The position numbers were made by a program, and so were the translations under genes. The notes below the pieces were generated by a model that had not been told where the DNA came from, made no database searches, and saw only the letters and a list, made by a program, of their open reading frames with translations. Positions 10,504 to 19,607 of a DNA stretch of 64,000 bases are shown in pieces (within the stretch, counting starts at the first letter, position 1; the number at the start of each line of letters is the position of its first letter). The DNA is from Pseudoalteromonas sp. '520P1 No. 423' (GTDB taxonomy: Bacteria; Pseudomonadota; Gammaproteobacteria; Enterobacterales; Alteromonadaceae), in NCBI RefSeq assembly GCF_001269985.1, contig NZ_BBZB01000001.1, positions 1,798,001 to 1,862,000 of the forward strand, written 5' to 3'.

Positions 10504-10540
10504 AAAGCCAGGGTAATTCTAAATTATCTTGGCTTTTTTA
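10504..10540 (+). terminator. Terminator of the efflux operon
   Basis: AAAGCCA and TGGCTTT arms with further internal pairing (TAATT/AATTA), then a run of T. Confidence 0.85.
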
Positions 10541-10763
10541 TGTTTTATCTATAATAACTTAAACCTATTAATATCCCACTAAGTCAATGATTTTAGCTTG
10601 TACCTACTTTTAATCGCTAATGGTTATAGTTTATAGCTTTAGATTATATAAAGTATGCAATGTTTATTTTTTGTTTTATTTCAGTTGATTACATATTTAA
10701 ATTACTGCTTTTTGAAACTAAAACGTTCACAGATTGTAACTTAATGTTAATTTTTGTAGAAAG

Positions 10764-10784
10764 TATACAATATATTGTTGTATA
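10764..10784. promoter_or_regulatory. Inverted repeat upstream of the TonB-dependent receptor, possible operator
   Basis: TATACAA (10764-10770) and TTGTATA (10778-10784) form a 7-bp inverted repeat with a 7-bp spacer about 70 bp before the receptor ATG; the right arm overlaps a -10-like TATAAA. The position suits a dimeric repressor. No repressor gene lies next to it. Otherwise 10541-10854 is AT-rich with no gene. Confidence 0.4.
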
Positions 10785-10854
10785 AATACGCCCGGGAAAT
10801 AACTGCGCTATCTTTTAAGCGAGAAAGTGCAATAAATAAAACAAGAGAGTTAAC

Positions 10855-13581
10855 ATGAATCGTTCAGGATTAGACAAATATAAAAGATCATTAGTAGCAT
10901 TAAGCATGGGTTCCCTGCTTTCTTTTTCTGCTACTTCAACAGCTGCAGTTGAAGAGTCAGTTGAAGAAGTAGAGCGTATTTCGATAACGGGTTCGCGTAT
11001 TAAGCGTACTCAGTTAGAAAGCGCATCTCCAATCGTATCTTTTTCAGCTGCAACAATGGAAAGCACTGGTTATTCAACTGTAGCTGATGTACTACGTAAT
11101 TCATCACTTAATCCGTTTGGATCTTTTGGTGGCGAATCCAATAATGGTTGGGCTGCAACAGCAACTATGGCACTTAAAGGTGCTGATCCTCGTCAAACCC
11201 TTATACTAATTGATGGCGTAAGAATGTCTAAATCACCAATCGCTGGTGGTACATCTAACTTAAACTTGATCCCAAATGCGGCAATTGAGCGTATTGATGT
11301 ATTAACAGATGGTGCTTCATCAGTTTATGGTTCTGATGCTGTAGCGGGTGTTATTAATATTGTGCTTAAAAAAGAATTTGATGGCATTGAATTTGGTGCT
11401 AAAAGTGAATTCCCTGATACGGTAAAAGGCGCAGACTCGCAAAACTTTACTTTTACTGGCGGCCTTTCAAGTGATAAAGGTAGCATGGTATTTTCTTGGG
11501 AGCATTATGAAAAAGATGCTATCTATATGTCTGATTTTGATTATGCAAAAGCACAATTACAAGAAGAAGGTTTAGATCCAAGTGATAGAGGTAACTGGCA
11601 CGGCGTTAGTGGTACGGGCCGAACTGTAGAGCAAGCGAGCAATGGTTGGGTTAGTCAAGCGCTAAACACGCAAAATAACTGTGATGTTTACAATACTGGT
11701 AATGGTACAGGCACAATAATGGGCCCTTTTGGTACTGATAGTGTTGTATGTGGTTATGATTATACTGATTCAGCTCAGCTTACTCCTGATTACCGTCGCG
11801 ATTCTTTAATGGCAAACCTTACTTACGAGCTAACCGATGATATTCAGTTATATGCTCGTGGTTTATGGATGAATTCTGTAACATTAGATGTCTCTGCAGG
11901 CGTTCCAGCTTGGTTCCCAACGGATCAAGCATTACCTGAGCGTTCAATTACTACAGAAGATGGTACTGATCTGACTTTAACAGCTATTGATGAGGGTGGT
12001 TGGTTTGGTTACCGAATGAATACATTAGGCGATCGTACTGCTGAACACAGTGATAGCACATTTGATTTTGTAATTGGTTTAGAAGGCAGCATCGGTGATG
12101 CCGTTTGGGATTTAAATACAAGCTATGCTCGTTATGATGCATTTACTTGGGGTACTAATTACACAAGTACACCAGCATTAACTGCGGCAATCGGTTCTGA
12201 AGATGCTGATGGGAATTGGTCAGGTTGGGATCCTCGTGATCCAGATTCAGTACCACCAGGATCAGTCCGTGCTAACTTTGATAAACGCCGTTTCACTGAG
12301 CAATTAGGTATAACTGGTGGTATTTCATTTGATGTTATGGAACTACCAGCTGGTACAATGTCAAGCTATGTTGGTGCATCTCATACTCGTGATACTTATT
12401 ATTCATATATAGATGCACAAGCTGAAGCTGATAATGTTGGTGGTGGTAATGGCGGTAGCGGTGGTGAAGGTGCTCGTACTGTTGAATCTGCATTCTTTGA
12501 ACTTGTTATCCCAGTAATTGATGATTTAGAGGTCAACTTAGCTGCACGTTATGATGACTTTAGTGACTTTGGTAGTACATTTAATCCTGCATTAAAAATG
12601 AGCTACCGTCCAATCGATTCGTTATTGCTAAGAGCATCTATAGGTACAGGTTTCCAAGCGCCACTATTAACAGATTTATACGGTTTAAAATCTCGCGGTC
12701 ATTTAGAAGACGAAACTAACTATATTGCTTGTTATCAAGAAGGTATTTCAATCGAAGATTGTGATTACAAAGATAGCTATTGGGGTACGTCAGGCGGTAA
12801 TGAAGATTTACAGCCGGAAGAATCTGAAAATACAAATATTGGTTTTGTTTGGGAGTTTGCTGATGGTTGGTCAACAACAGTTGATTATTGGACATTAGAT
12901 GTTGATCAGCGCGTTTCAACAATTGATGAAGAATTGATTCAAATAATGCAAATTAACCTTTGGGAAACAGAAGGTCCAAATGCAGACATTTCAAGTCAAT
13001 TACCTGGAGTCGCTATTTCTTATCAAGGTAGTGCGAATAATATAGATGAAATCATTAGTCCAAGAACAAATTCAGGTACACGTGAAACAGCAGGTACAGA
13101 TATCACAGTTCGCGGTAATATTGAAACTTCTTCTGGTGATTTTACTGTAGATTTAAACTGGACTCATATGATGAAATTTAAAACAAGTTTCATTGATGAA
13201 AATGGAGATATTGTATTAGGTCAAGATGAGTTAGGTGCATTATTTAGACCTGAAGATCGTGTAACTCTGCAATTAGGTTGGACACTAGATTCACATAATG
13301 TTGCTTTATCATCAACTTACCTTTCTGCAATGGAAGATACAGCTGAAACTGTTGTAGATGGTGTTACAAGTGTTGAGGTTACTGATACATTGGATAGCTA
13401 CTTAAGCCATAACCTTTCATACACATATTACACACCTTGGAATAGTAAAGTTTCTTTAGGTATTTTAAACCTATTGGAACAAACTCCGCCTAGATCTGAA
13501 AGTGATCCACGTAGTCCAGTACCTTCACTATATGATATTCGTGAACGTGTATTCACAGTTGGTTTCACTCAAACTTTCTAA
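10855..13581 (+). CDS. TonB-dependent outer-membrane receptor
   Basis: 908 aa. Signal peptide of about 31 residues ending STAA, a TonB box-like stretch (VERISITGSRI, about 40-50), a plug domain (about 60-180; LILIDGVRM, IERIDVLTDGASSVYGSDAVAGVINIVLKK) and a 22-strand-type barrel ending in a terminal Phe (FTVGFTQTF), the standard signal for barrel assembly. The IKRTQLESASPI plug start and the Asp/Gly-rich barrel are typical of the large Alteromonadales receptors for glycans or peptides rather than of siderophore receptors, but the ligand cannot be named. Start supported by AAGAGAG upstream. Monocistronic, with its own terminator. Confidence 0.93.
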   Translation: MNRSGLDKYKRSLVALSMGSLLSFSATSTAAVEESVEEVERISITGSRIKRTQLESASPIVSFSAATMESTGYSTVADVLRNSSLNPFGSFGGESNNGWAATATMALKGADPRQTLILIDGVRMSKSPIAGGTSNLNLIPNAAIERIDVLTDGASSVYGSDAVAGVINIVLKKEFDGIEFGAKSEFPDTVKGADSQNFTFTGGLSSDKGSMVFSWEHYEKDAIYMSDFDYAKAQLQEEGLDPSDRGNWHGVSGTGRTVEQASNGWVSQALNTQNNCDVYNTGNGTGTIMGPFGTDSVVCGYDYTDSAQLTPDYRRDSLMANLTYELTDDIQLYARGLWMNSVTLDVSAGVPAWFPTDQALPERSITTEDGTDLTLTAIDEGGWFGYRMNTLGDRTAEHSDSTFDFVIGLEGSIGDAVWDLNTSYARYDAFTWGTNYTSTPALTAAIGSEDADGNWSGWDPRDPDSVPPGSVRANFDKRRFTEQLGITGGISFDVMELPAGTMSSYVGASHTRDTYYSYIDAQAEADNVGGGNGGSGGEGARTVESAFFELVIPVIDDLEVNLAARYDDFSDFGSTFNPALKMSYRPIDSLLLRASIGTGFQAPLLTDLYGLKSRGHLEDETNYIACYQEGISIEDCDYKDSYWGTSGGNEDLQPEESENTNIGFVWEFADGWSTTVDYWTLDVDQRVSTIDEELIQIMQINLWETEGPNADISSQLPGVAISYQGSANNIDEIISPRTNSGTRETAGTDITVRGNIETSSGDFTVDLNWTHMMKFKTSFIDENGDIVLGQDELGALFRPEDRVTLQLGWTLDSHNVALSSTYLSAMEDTAETVVDGVTSVEVTDTLDSYLSHNLSYTYYTPWNSKVSLGILNLLEQTPPRSESDPRSPVPSLYDIRERVFTVGFTQTF

Positions 13582-13636
13582 GTTTTCTGTTTAACAAACT
13601 TTAGTCTTAGTTCTTCCCTGGATTATAGACACCCCA

Positions 13637-13662
13637 AGCCTAGCTTTTAGCTAGGCTTTTTT
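13637..13662 (+). terminator. Terminator of the TonB-dependent receptor gene
   Basis: Perfect arms AAGCCTAG/CTAGGCTT with a six-base loop followed by T-rich sequence. Confidence 0.92.
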
Positions 13663-13773
13663 GGTTTTTATCTGTTATTAAACAATTGGTATAAGTTCTT
13701 AAAAAATCGGTGCAATTTAAATTTAACTAAATACAATGTCCCCATAATATGATTTTTAATCAAAAAGAAAAAA

Positions 13774-14376
13774 ATGTCTCAATTATTCTTAAAAGAAAAA
13801 GAGTTATACAATCAAACTTTTAATAACGTAACTTGTAGTGAATTATCATTAACAGGTAACGTTTTTGATTCCTGTGAGTTTGTATCGTGTGATTTTAGTA
13901 GTGCGGTATTTAAAAGTTGTGAATTTATTGATTGCAACTTCGATAAATGTAATCTCAATTCATTATCGGTGAGCAATAGTAAGTTTTCTGATGTTGTATT
14001 TACTGAATGTAAAATGCTTGGTGTTGATTGGACTAAAGCTTATTGGCGCGATTTAGCATTGGGCTCATTATTAAAATTTAATCAGTGTATGATCAATTCA
14101 AGTTCCTTTTATGGTCTAAGTCAAGCCGAAATAGCAATAAAAGCATGTAGAGCACATGATGTTGATTTTCGAGAAGCTGACTTTACTAAGGCTAACTTTC
14201 AAGATACAGATTTAAATAATAGCTTATTTTCAAATACGAATTTAACCGGTGCAAAATTTGCGGGGGCGATTAATTACGATATTAATATTAATAGAAACAA
14301 AGTAGAAAATGCGAGCTTTAGCAGATACGAAGCAGTAAGGTTATTATATGCTTTGGGAATTAATTTAGTAGATTAA
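13774..14376 (+). CDS. Pentapeptide-repeat protein, Qnr/McbG-like
   Basis: 200 aa made almost wholly of A(D/N)LXX-type five-residue repeats (CEFVSCDF, CEFIDCNFDKCNL, VDFREADFTKANFQDTDLNNSLF, NLTGAKF), which predicts a right-handed quadrilateral beta-helix. The length and the ending (EAVRLLYALGINLVD, compare the LGV-type tail of Qnr proteins) suit the gyrase-protecting Qnr/McbG group (about 190-220 aa). A role in shielding gyrase from poisons is plausible but unproven. No signal peptide is visible, so it is probably cytoplasmic. It is a lone gene between the receptor gene and the 6S RNA. Confidence 0.8.
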   Translation: MSQLFLKEKELYNQTFNNVTCSELSLTGNVFDSCEFVSCDFSSAVFKSCEFIDCNFDKCNLNSLSVSNSKFSDVVFTECKMLGVDWTKAYWRDLALGSLLKFNQCMINSSSFYGLSQAEIAIKACRAHDVDFREADFTKANFQDTDLNNSLFSNTNLTGAKFAGAINYDININRNKVENASFSRYEAVRLLYALGINLVD

Positions 14377-14413
14377 AAAATGAAGCGAATACTAAAAACT
14401 TACTTAAAAATAA

Positions 14414-14598
14414 AGGTGTTCCCCAAGACGCGGTTTCAAGTATTGGTCCTGAACCCAATGGCTCAGGTCGGAGCTCAGATGCCTTCCGTAGGCTTCTCGG
14501 TACATGCCAAGCTTGCTCAATAGAAGGTTAACTGAATTCCTGGTAAAAAGTTTATCGGCTCAGGGACGTAACTCGTACACCAACACCACAGGGAACAA
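14414..14598 (-). ncRNA. ssrS: 6S RNA
   Basis: On the minus strand the sequence contains CCCTGAGCCGATAA near the 5' side and ACCGAGAAGCCT further on, both matching well-known blocks of E. coli 6S RNA. A closing stem GTTCCC (5' end, about 14596) pairs with GGGAAC (3' end, about 14418). A -10 box TATACT lies at 14608-14603. The RNA mimics an open promoter and sequesters sigma-70 RNA polymerase in stationary phase. The position beside ygfB-pepP-ubiH matches other gammaproteobacteria, except that zapA, which usually lies here, is not between them. Ends are approximate. Confidence 0.85.
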
Positions 14599-14780
14599 TT
14601 TAAGTATATATGAGTCGTAGCAAACCTCTACATTTTTTTTCAAAAAATTGATCTGAATGCTACTAATATAAACAAATGGTTGTTTATTTATTCAAGCTAC
14701 TGCAATTTAGTGGTTTTGCGCTTTACCCAGTGGTAGCATTAATACATATTCAGTGCACAAATTCAGGTTTAAAATCCGTC

Positions 14781-15347
14781 ATGAGTCAAATTCAAGATTA
14801 TCAAGAAGTCCAGCAAGTATTAGAGCAAAATGAAATTCATATCATGCCGTCTGAAGTACATGGTGTAATTAGCGGCTTATTAGCATGTGGTTTAGATATT
14901 CAAAGTGATGAGTATTTACAAATATTGAGCGATGTATTTAACGAAGGGCAAAATTTTAATAGTGAATTAAAGTCTTTTTTTGCTGACTTTTATAAATTAG
15001 TCACATCAAACTTAGATAAAGATGATCTGTCGTTTGAACTATACCTGCCTCATGAAGATGAATCTCAAGCGGATCAAGCCAATGCTTTAGTAGCTTGGGT
15101 ATCTGGTTTTTTATTAGGTTTTGGTTTAAAACAAAAAAATTACGTTAAATTATCACCAGATGTAAAAGAAGTGATCACTGACTTTACTGAGATCAGTAAA
15201 TTAGATACCCACTTTGATGAAACTGAAGATGATGCACAAGCTTTATATGAAATTATAGAGTATGCACGCATTTCAACATTATTATGTTTTGCAGAGCTAG
15301 GTAAAAAACAGCAAAGTTCAGCATCTCCAAGTAAAACATTGCATTAA
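14781..15347 (+). CDS. ygfB: UPF0149 family protein YgfB
   Basis: 188 aa from the ATG at 14781 (MSQIQDYQEVQQVLEQ). An in-frame ATG at 14676 would add 35 hydrophobic residues not seen in the family and would start inside the promoter region, so I reject it. The helical UPF0149 fold is shown by PSEVHGVISGLLACG and LVAWVSGFLLGFGL. In E. coli and Pseudomonas, YgfB is a small cytosolic modulator (antitermination and beta-lactamase expression in Pseudomonas); its role here is not known. First gene of the ygfB-pepP-ubiH-ubiI run. A small GC-paired hairpin with T tail (15371-15391) lies before pepP. Confidence 0.88.
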   Translation: MSQIQDYQEVQQVLEQNEIHIMPSEVHGVISGLLACGLDIQSDEYLQILSDVFNEGQNFNSELKSFFADFYKLVTSNLDKDDLSFELYLPHEDESQADQANALVAWVSGFLLGFGLKQKNYVKLSPDVKEVITDFTEISKLDTHFDETEDDAQALYEIIEYARISTLLCFAELGKKQQSSASPSKTLH

Positions 15348-15439
15348 TTTAATTGCTTAAACTCCATATTAAGGCCACTAAGTGGTCTTTTACTTTGAGA
15401 AGTTTTCTAGCTGTATCAAAAAAGACTTTTGGAATAATA

Positions 15440-16738
15440 ATGAACATAATCGAATTTAAAAATCGTCGAGACAATTTATTAAAAAAAATGGATACCAATT
15501 CAATCGCTATTATTCCTGCTGGCGTTGAATTAACACGTAGCAGAGATACTGAATTCCCATTTCGTCAAGACAGTGATTTTTTATATTTAACTGGTTTTTT
15601 AGAGCCAGAAGCTGTTTTAGTGTTATCTCCAAGTGCCAAAAATCAATCAACATTATTTTGTCGTAATAAAGATAAAATCGCTGAAATTTGGTGTGGCAGA
15701 CGCGTTGGTCCTGAGCGTGCGCAATCAGATTTCTTATTCGATCAAACATTCCCATTATCTGAGCTAAAAGATACGTTACTGACTATAGTGAATGGTCATT
15801 CAACGCTTTATTACGGTCAAGGTACCTATGCTGAGTTTGATGAAAAAATTTGGCAATTGCTTAATACCTTAAGAGGCGGACCTAAAAAAGGTTATAAAGC
15901 CCCTGCAGTGATTAAAGATGTACGTAATTTAGTACATGAAATGCGCTTATTTAAATCAGAAAACGAAATTGAATTAATGCGTAAAGCTGCTGTGATAAGT
16001 GTGCAAGCACATATAAGAGCAATGAAATTTTCAAAAGCGGGTGCGTTTGAATTTCAATTAGAAGCAGAACTTCATCACCACTACGCAATGAACGGTGCGC
16101 GTTATCCTGCATACGGTACGATTGTTGGTTCTGGTGATAATGCCAATATTTTACATTACACAGAAAATTCAGGCGCATTAGTTGATGGCGATTTAGTTTT
16201 AATAGACTCGGGCTGTGAGCTTGAAGGTTATGCTGCTGATATTACACGTACTTTCCCAGTAAATGGCAAGTTTAGTGCGCCACAAAAACAGCTTTATCAA
16301 CTTGTATTAGACGCACAAATTGCTGCTATGTCATTTTACAAGCCTGGCTTTACCTTAAAACAAGCATCTGTTGCTGCAACTGAAGTGCTGACTCAGGGCA
16401 TGATAGATTTAGGTTTACTTGAAGGTGAGCTTGATGAGCTTATTAAAAGTGAAGCTTATAAAGCATTTTATATGCATGGTTTAGGGCACTGGTTAGGGTT
16501 AGATGTGCATGATGTTGGCGATTATAAACAAGACGAAAAAGAACGTATTTTTGAGCCAGGAATGGTATTAACCGTTGAGCCTGGTATTTATGTTGCGCAA
16601 GACGCTAAAGCACCAGAGCAATTCAAAGGCATAGGTGTGCGTATTGAAGATAATATTTTGATAACACATGATGGTCATGAAAATTTAACGCAGTCTTTAC
16701 CTAAAACTATCGCCCAAATCGAAAGCTTAATGGCTTAG
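15440..16738 (+). CDS. pepP: Xaa-Pro aminopeptidase P
   Basis: 432 aa from the ATG at 15440, which has GGA seven bases upstream; the longer open frame back to 15353 is not supported. It removes N-terminal residues preceding proline. The N-terminal creatinase-like domain (RDTEFPFRQDSDFLYLTGF) is followed by the pita-bread metallopeptidase domain with the dinuclear Mn ligands in LIDSGCELEGYAADITRTF (two Asp), GLGHWLGLDVHD (His), TVEPGIYV (Glu) and VRIEDNILIT (Glu). The stop codon overlaps a candidate GTG of the next gene by one base. Confidence 0.95.
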   Translation: MNIIEFKNRRDNLLKKMDTNSIAIIPAGVELTRSRDTEFPFRQDSDFLYLTGFLEPEAVLVLSPSAKNQSTLFCRNKDKIAEIWCGRRVGPERAQSDFLFDQTFPLSELKDTLLTIVNGHSTLYYGQGTYAEFDEKIWQLLNTLRGGPKKGYKAPAVIKDVRNLVHEMRLFKSENEIELMRKAAVISVQAHIRAMKFSKAGAFEFQLEAELHHHYAMNGARYPAYGTIVGSGDNANILHYTENSGALVDGDLVLIDSGCELEGYAADITRTFPVNGKFSAPQKQLYQLVLDAQIAAMSFYKPGFTLKQASVAATEVLTQGMIDLGLLEGELDELIKSEAYKAFYMHGLGHWLGLDVHDVGDYKQDEKERIFEPGMVLTVEPGIYVAQDAKAPEQFKGIGVRIEDNILITHDGHENLTQSLPKTIAQIESLMA

Positions 16739-16752
16739 TGGCAGGAGTGACA

Positions 16753-17994
16753 GTGCAAGATTTATCAAAAAGCACACATCATTTTGATGTTGTGATTGTA
16801 GGCGGTGGTTTAGTTGGCGCAACACAAGCTTTGTGTTTAGCTAAATCATGTCCGCAACTTAAAATCGCAGTTGTTGAAGCCTTTGAGGCCACACAAAAAA
16901 ATCAGCCAAGTTTTGATGATCGCAGTATCGCGATTGCTGCGCAATCAGCACAGTATCTTAAAAAATTTAATTTATTTAATGAAAGCTTAAACTATTGTGA
17001 AGCCATTAAAACAGTTCATGTCACTGATAAAGGCCATTTTGGTAAAGCAAAAATAACCGCACAAGAGTATCAACTTGATGCGTTAGGCTATGTGGCAGAA
17101 GTAAAACCTTTAGGTCTTGCGTTACATAAACAGCTTGATGAAACAAAAAGCATAACACTATTTTGTCCTGATCAAGTTGTTGCACATCGCTTTACACAAG
17201 ACTTAGCTTTTATTGAGCTAAAATCTGGCATTAAATTATCATCTTCATTGGTTGTCGTGGCTGATGGCGGGCAATCTGTAAGTCGTGATTTATTAAATAT
17301 AGACTTTAAAAAGCAAGCTTATGAGCAATCAGCATTGATTGCTAACATTGAAGTGGCTGGTGGGCATAATAATCAGGCTTTTGAGCGATTTACACAATTT
17401 GGTCCTATGGCTTTATTGCCTATGAGCCAAAACCGTTATTCATTAGTCTGGTGTCAGGGCCCTGTAAAAGCACAAGAACTATTAGAGCTACCTGAAAAAG
17501 AATTTATATCTCAATTGCAAACAGCTTTTGGTTTTAGTGCTGGCAAGTTTAGCCAAGTGGGAATGAGAGCATGCTATCCATTGGCATTAGGGCGTGCAGA
17601 GCGAATAGTGCAACATCGTGTGGCTGTAATAGGCAATGCGGCACATTTAGTGCACCCAATAGCAGGACAGGGCTTCAATTTAGGCTTACGTGATATACAA
17701 GCTTTGGTTACTAAAATAACGCAAGCTCACCAAAATAATCAAGATATAGGCTGTTTTGAAGTACTACGTGCATTTGAGTTAGAGCGCAAAAAAGATTTAG
17801 ATAAGGTATTAATGTTAACTGACGGTTTAGTGCGTTTATTTTCAAATTCGTCTCGTATGCTAGCACTTACTCGCAGTATAGGGCTTGTTAGTATGGATTT
17901 ATGCTCAGATTTAAAACAACCATTAGCAAAACAACTTATGGGTAAAGTAAAAGTTCGCTTATCATCAGATAATGTTGAGGAAAAAGTATCATGA
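16753..17994 (+). CDS. ubiH: 2-octaprenyl-6-methoxyphenol hydroxylase (ubiquinone biosynthesis)
   Basis: FAD-dependent aromatic hydroxylase of the UbiH/UbiI/UbiF family. An N-terminal Rossmann dinucleotide fold (VVIVGGGLVGATQA) and the second FAD motif VIGNAAHLVHPIAGQGFNLG are present. The Asn in GNAAH, where UbiI has GDAAH, is the UbiH form. Start choice: AGGAG at 16743-16747 lies five bases before the GTG at 16753; an in-frame GTG at 16738 that overlaps the pepP stop has no ribosome site. The 3' end overlaps ubiI by 4 bp (ATGA), so the two are translationally coupled. UbiH acts in the membrane-associated Ubi complex. Confidence 0.93.
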   Translation: MQDLSKSTHHFDVVIVGGGLVGATQALCLAKSCPQLKIAVVEAFEATQKNQPSFDDRSIAIAAQSAQYLKKFNLFNESLNYCEAIKTVHVTDKGHFGKAKITAQEYQLDALGYVAEVKPLGLALHKQLDETKSITLFCPDQVVAHRFTQDLAFIELKSGIKLSSSLVVVADGGQSVSRDLLNIDFKKQAYEQSALIANIEVAGGHNNQAFERFTQFGPMALLPMSQNRYSLVWCQGPVKAQELLELPEKEFISQLQTAFGFSAGKFSQVGMRACYPLALGRAERIVQHRVAVIGNAAHLVHPIAGQGFNLGLRDIQALVTKITQAHQNNQDIGCFEVLRAFELERKKDLDKVLMLTDGLVRLFSNSSRMLALTRSIGLVSMDLCSDLKQPLAKQLMGKVKVRLSSDNVEEKVS

Positions 17995-19190
17995 TGCAAA
18001 CAAAAGTATGCATTGTCGGCGCAGGTTGTATTGGATTAACTCTTGCCTTAGGTTTAGCTAAATCAGGGGTTGAAGTCGTTGTATTAGATTCTGCATCAGG
18101 TGAAATCGAAGTGGGTGAAGAGTTTGGTTTAAGAGTCAGTGCGCTGAGTTTAGCGAGCCAAGCTTTATTTGAAAAACTAGGAGTATGGCAAGATATTATA
18201 ACCACCCGGGCTCAAAGTTATCAAAAAATGGATGTCAGAGATCAAGACTCTTTTGGCAAGATTTCATTTACAGCTGCAGATTTTGATACTGAACATTTAG
18301 GTCATATTGTAGAAAATGATGTCATCCGCCAATCTCTTATTGCCCAGTTAAATAATCAAGCTAACGCGACTTTGATGTTTAATACCCGCTATAAGGAAAT
18401 ACATCAATCTGATAATGATGTATTTTTAACATTAGAAAACGGTCAACCAATCATTGCTAAATTGCTGGTGGCGTGTGATGGCGCAAATTCAAATATTCGT
18501 CAAACATTTAAAATGCCAATTACTTTTTGGGATTACGATCATCATGCAATCGTAGCGACGATTAAAACTCAGTTACCCCACGATAATGTTGCAAGACAAG
18601 TGTTTTTGCCTGAAGGCCCATTAGCTTTTTTACCATTAGCAGAAAAAAACACCCATTCAATAGTGTGGTCTACTTCACCTGAGCATGCAAAACAGCTACA
18701 AGCATTAAGTGATGAAGAGTTTAATAAGACCTTGATGGCACATTTTGATGGTCAATGTGGATTATGCGAAATAGTCAGTGATCGAGCAGCGTTTCCTTTA
18801 ACCATGCGTTATAGTAAAAAGTGGTTAGATAACCGTATTGTATTAATGGGTGATGCAGCACATACCATTCACCCTTTAGCGGGCTTAGGTATGAATTTAG
18901 GTCTAAAAGATGCAGCATTGATGATAGATTTATTAAGTGAAGACTCACAAAATGAAGTTATCAGTACAAGAGTCCAAAAACCCGAATTTGCTCCGCATAA
19001 AGTGTTACGAGAGTACGAACGTGCCCGTAAATCTGATGCACAATTACACATCGCTATGATGCAAGGATTAAAAGAATTATTTGAAGGGCAAAACCCAGTT
19101 AAAAAACTGATCCGTGGCATAGGGCTAAACTTAGTTGATAACCTAGGGCCATTAAAACAAATATTTGGTAAAAGTGCTTTAGGCAAGTAA
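17991..19190 (+). CDS. ubiI: 2-octaprenylphenol hydroxylase (UbiI/VisC)
   Basis: 399 aa. N-terminal FAD-binding motif VCIVGAGCIGLTLALGLA, the DG motif (LVACDGANSNIRQ) and the second FAD motif VLMGDAAHTIHPLAGLGMNLGLKD. UbiI carries out C5 hydroxylation of the ubiquinone ring precursor with O2 and NADPH. It is the last gene of the ygfB-pepP-ubiH-ubiI unit, the same order as in E. coli. The assignment rests on gene order plus GDAAH. Confidence 0.92.
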   Translation: MMQTKVCIVGAGCIGLTLALGLAKSGVEVVVLDSASGEIEVGEEFGLRVSALSLASQALFEKLGVWQDIITTRAQSYQKMDVRDQDSFGKISFTAADFDTEHLGHIVENDVIRQSLIAQLNNQANATLMFNTRYKEIHQSDNDVFLTLENGQPIIAKLLVACDGANSNIRQTFKMPITFWDYDHHAIVATIKTQLPHDNVARQVFLPEGPLAFLPLAEKNTHSIVWSTSPEHAKQLQALSDEEFNKTLMAHFDGQCGLCEIVSDRAAFPLTMRYSKKWLDNRIVLMGDAAHTIHPLAGLGMNLGLKDAALMIDLLSEDSQNEVISTRVQKPEFAPHKVLREYERARKSDAQLHIAMMQGLKELFEGQNPVKKLIRGIGLNLVDNLGPLKQIFGKSALGK

Positions 19191-19272
19191 ATCTGCTGCA
19201 CAGCTTTACTGGTGGCCACTACGTGGCGAAAGACAAATTAAAGTTATTTAAAGCAACTAAGAAACCAAAACA

Positions 19273-19545
19273 TCTCATTACCGAGTTTTTCTATCGGGAA
19301 TCTATTTTATTTTCATGTAGATCTCCGATAAAACACTTCGGAGATGACTGCTTGAGGGAGTAAATATGCCATTCCTGAGGAAGTAAAATATGTCATTCCC
19401 GAGTTGCTTTATCGGGAATCTATTACCTATATCTTAATAGATCTTCGATAAAACACTTCGGAGGTGACTGCCTGAGGAATTATAGGATGTCATTTCTGAG
19501 GGATTAAAACATGTCATTCCCGAGTTGTTTTATCGGGAATCTATC
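19273..19545. repeat. Intergenic tandem repeats with inverted ATTCCCGA/TCGGGAAT arms
   Basis: Three copies of a small palindrome CATTCCCGAG-TTnnnTT-ATCGGGAATCTAT (about 19275, 19392 and 19512; the first has a degenerate left arm) are spaced about 120 bp apart. The spacer (GATAAAACACTTCGGAGRTGACTGC) is also repeated, giving roughly 2.4 tandem units. This is a typical non-coding intergenic repeat of the convergent ubiI/LysR junction; no gene is seen in 19191-19607. Confidence 0.8.
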
Positions 19546-19607
19546 GTTAAATTTTTATCCATGCATTGCAACGCAGTTGCCATCAACTGAGCTGCATAGC
19601 AGATCTG

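Noticed and set aside
14676..14780. N-terminal extension of ygfB
   Set aside because: Hydrophobic 35-residue lead unlike the family; the ATG at 14781 gives the normal protein.
15353..15439. N-terminal extension of pepP
   Set aside because: No ribosome site, crosses a hairpin with T tail, and the ATG at 15440 has GGA upstream and the normal family start.
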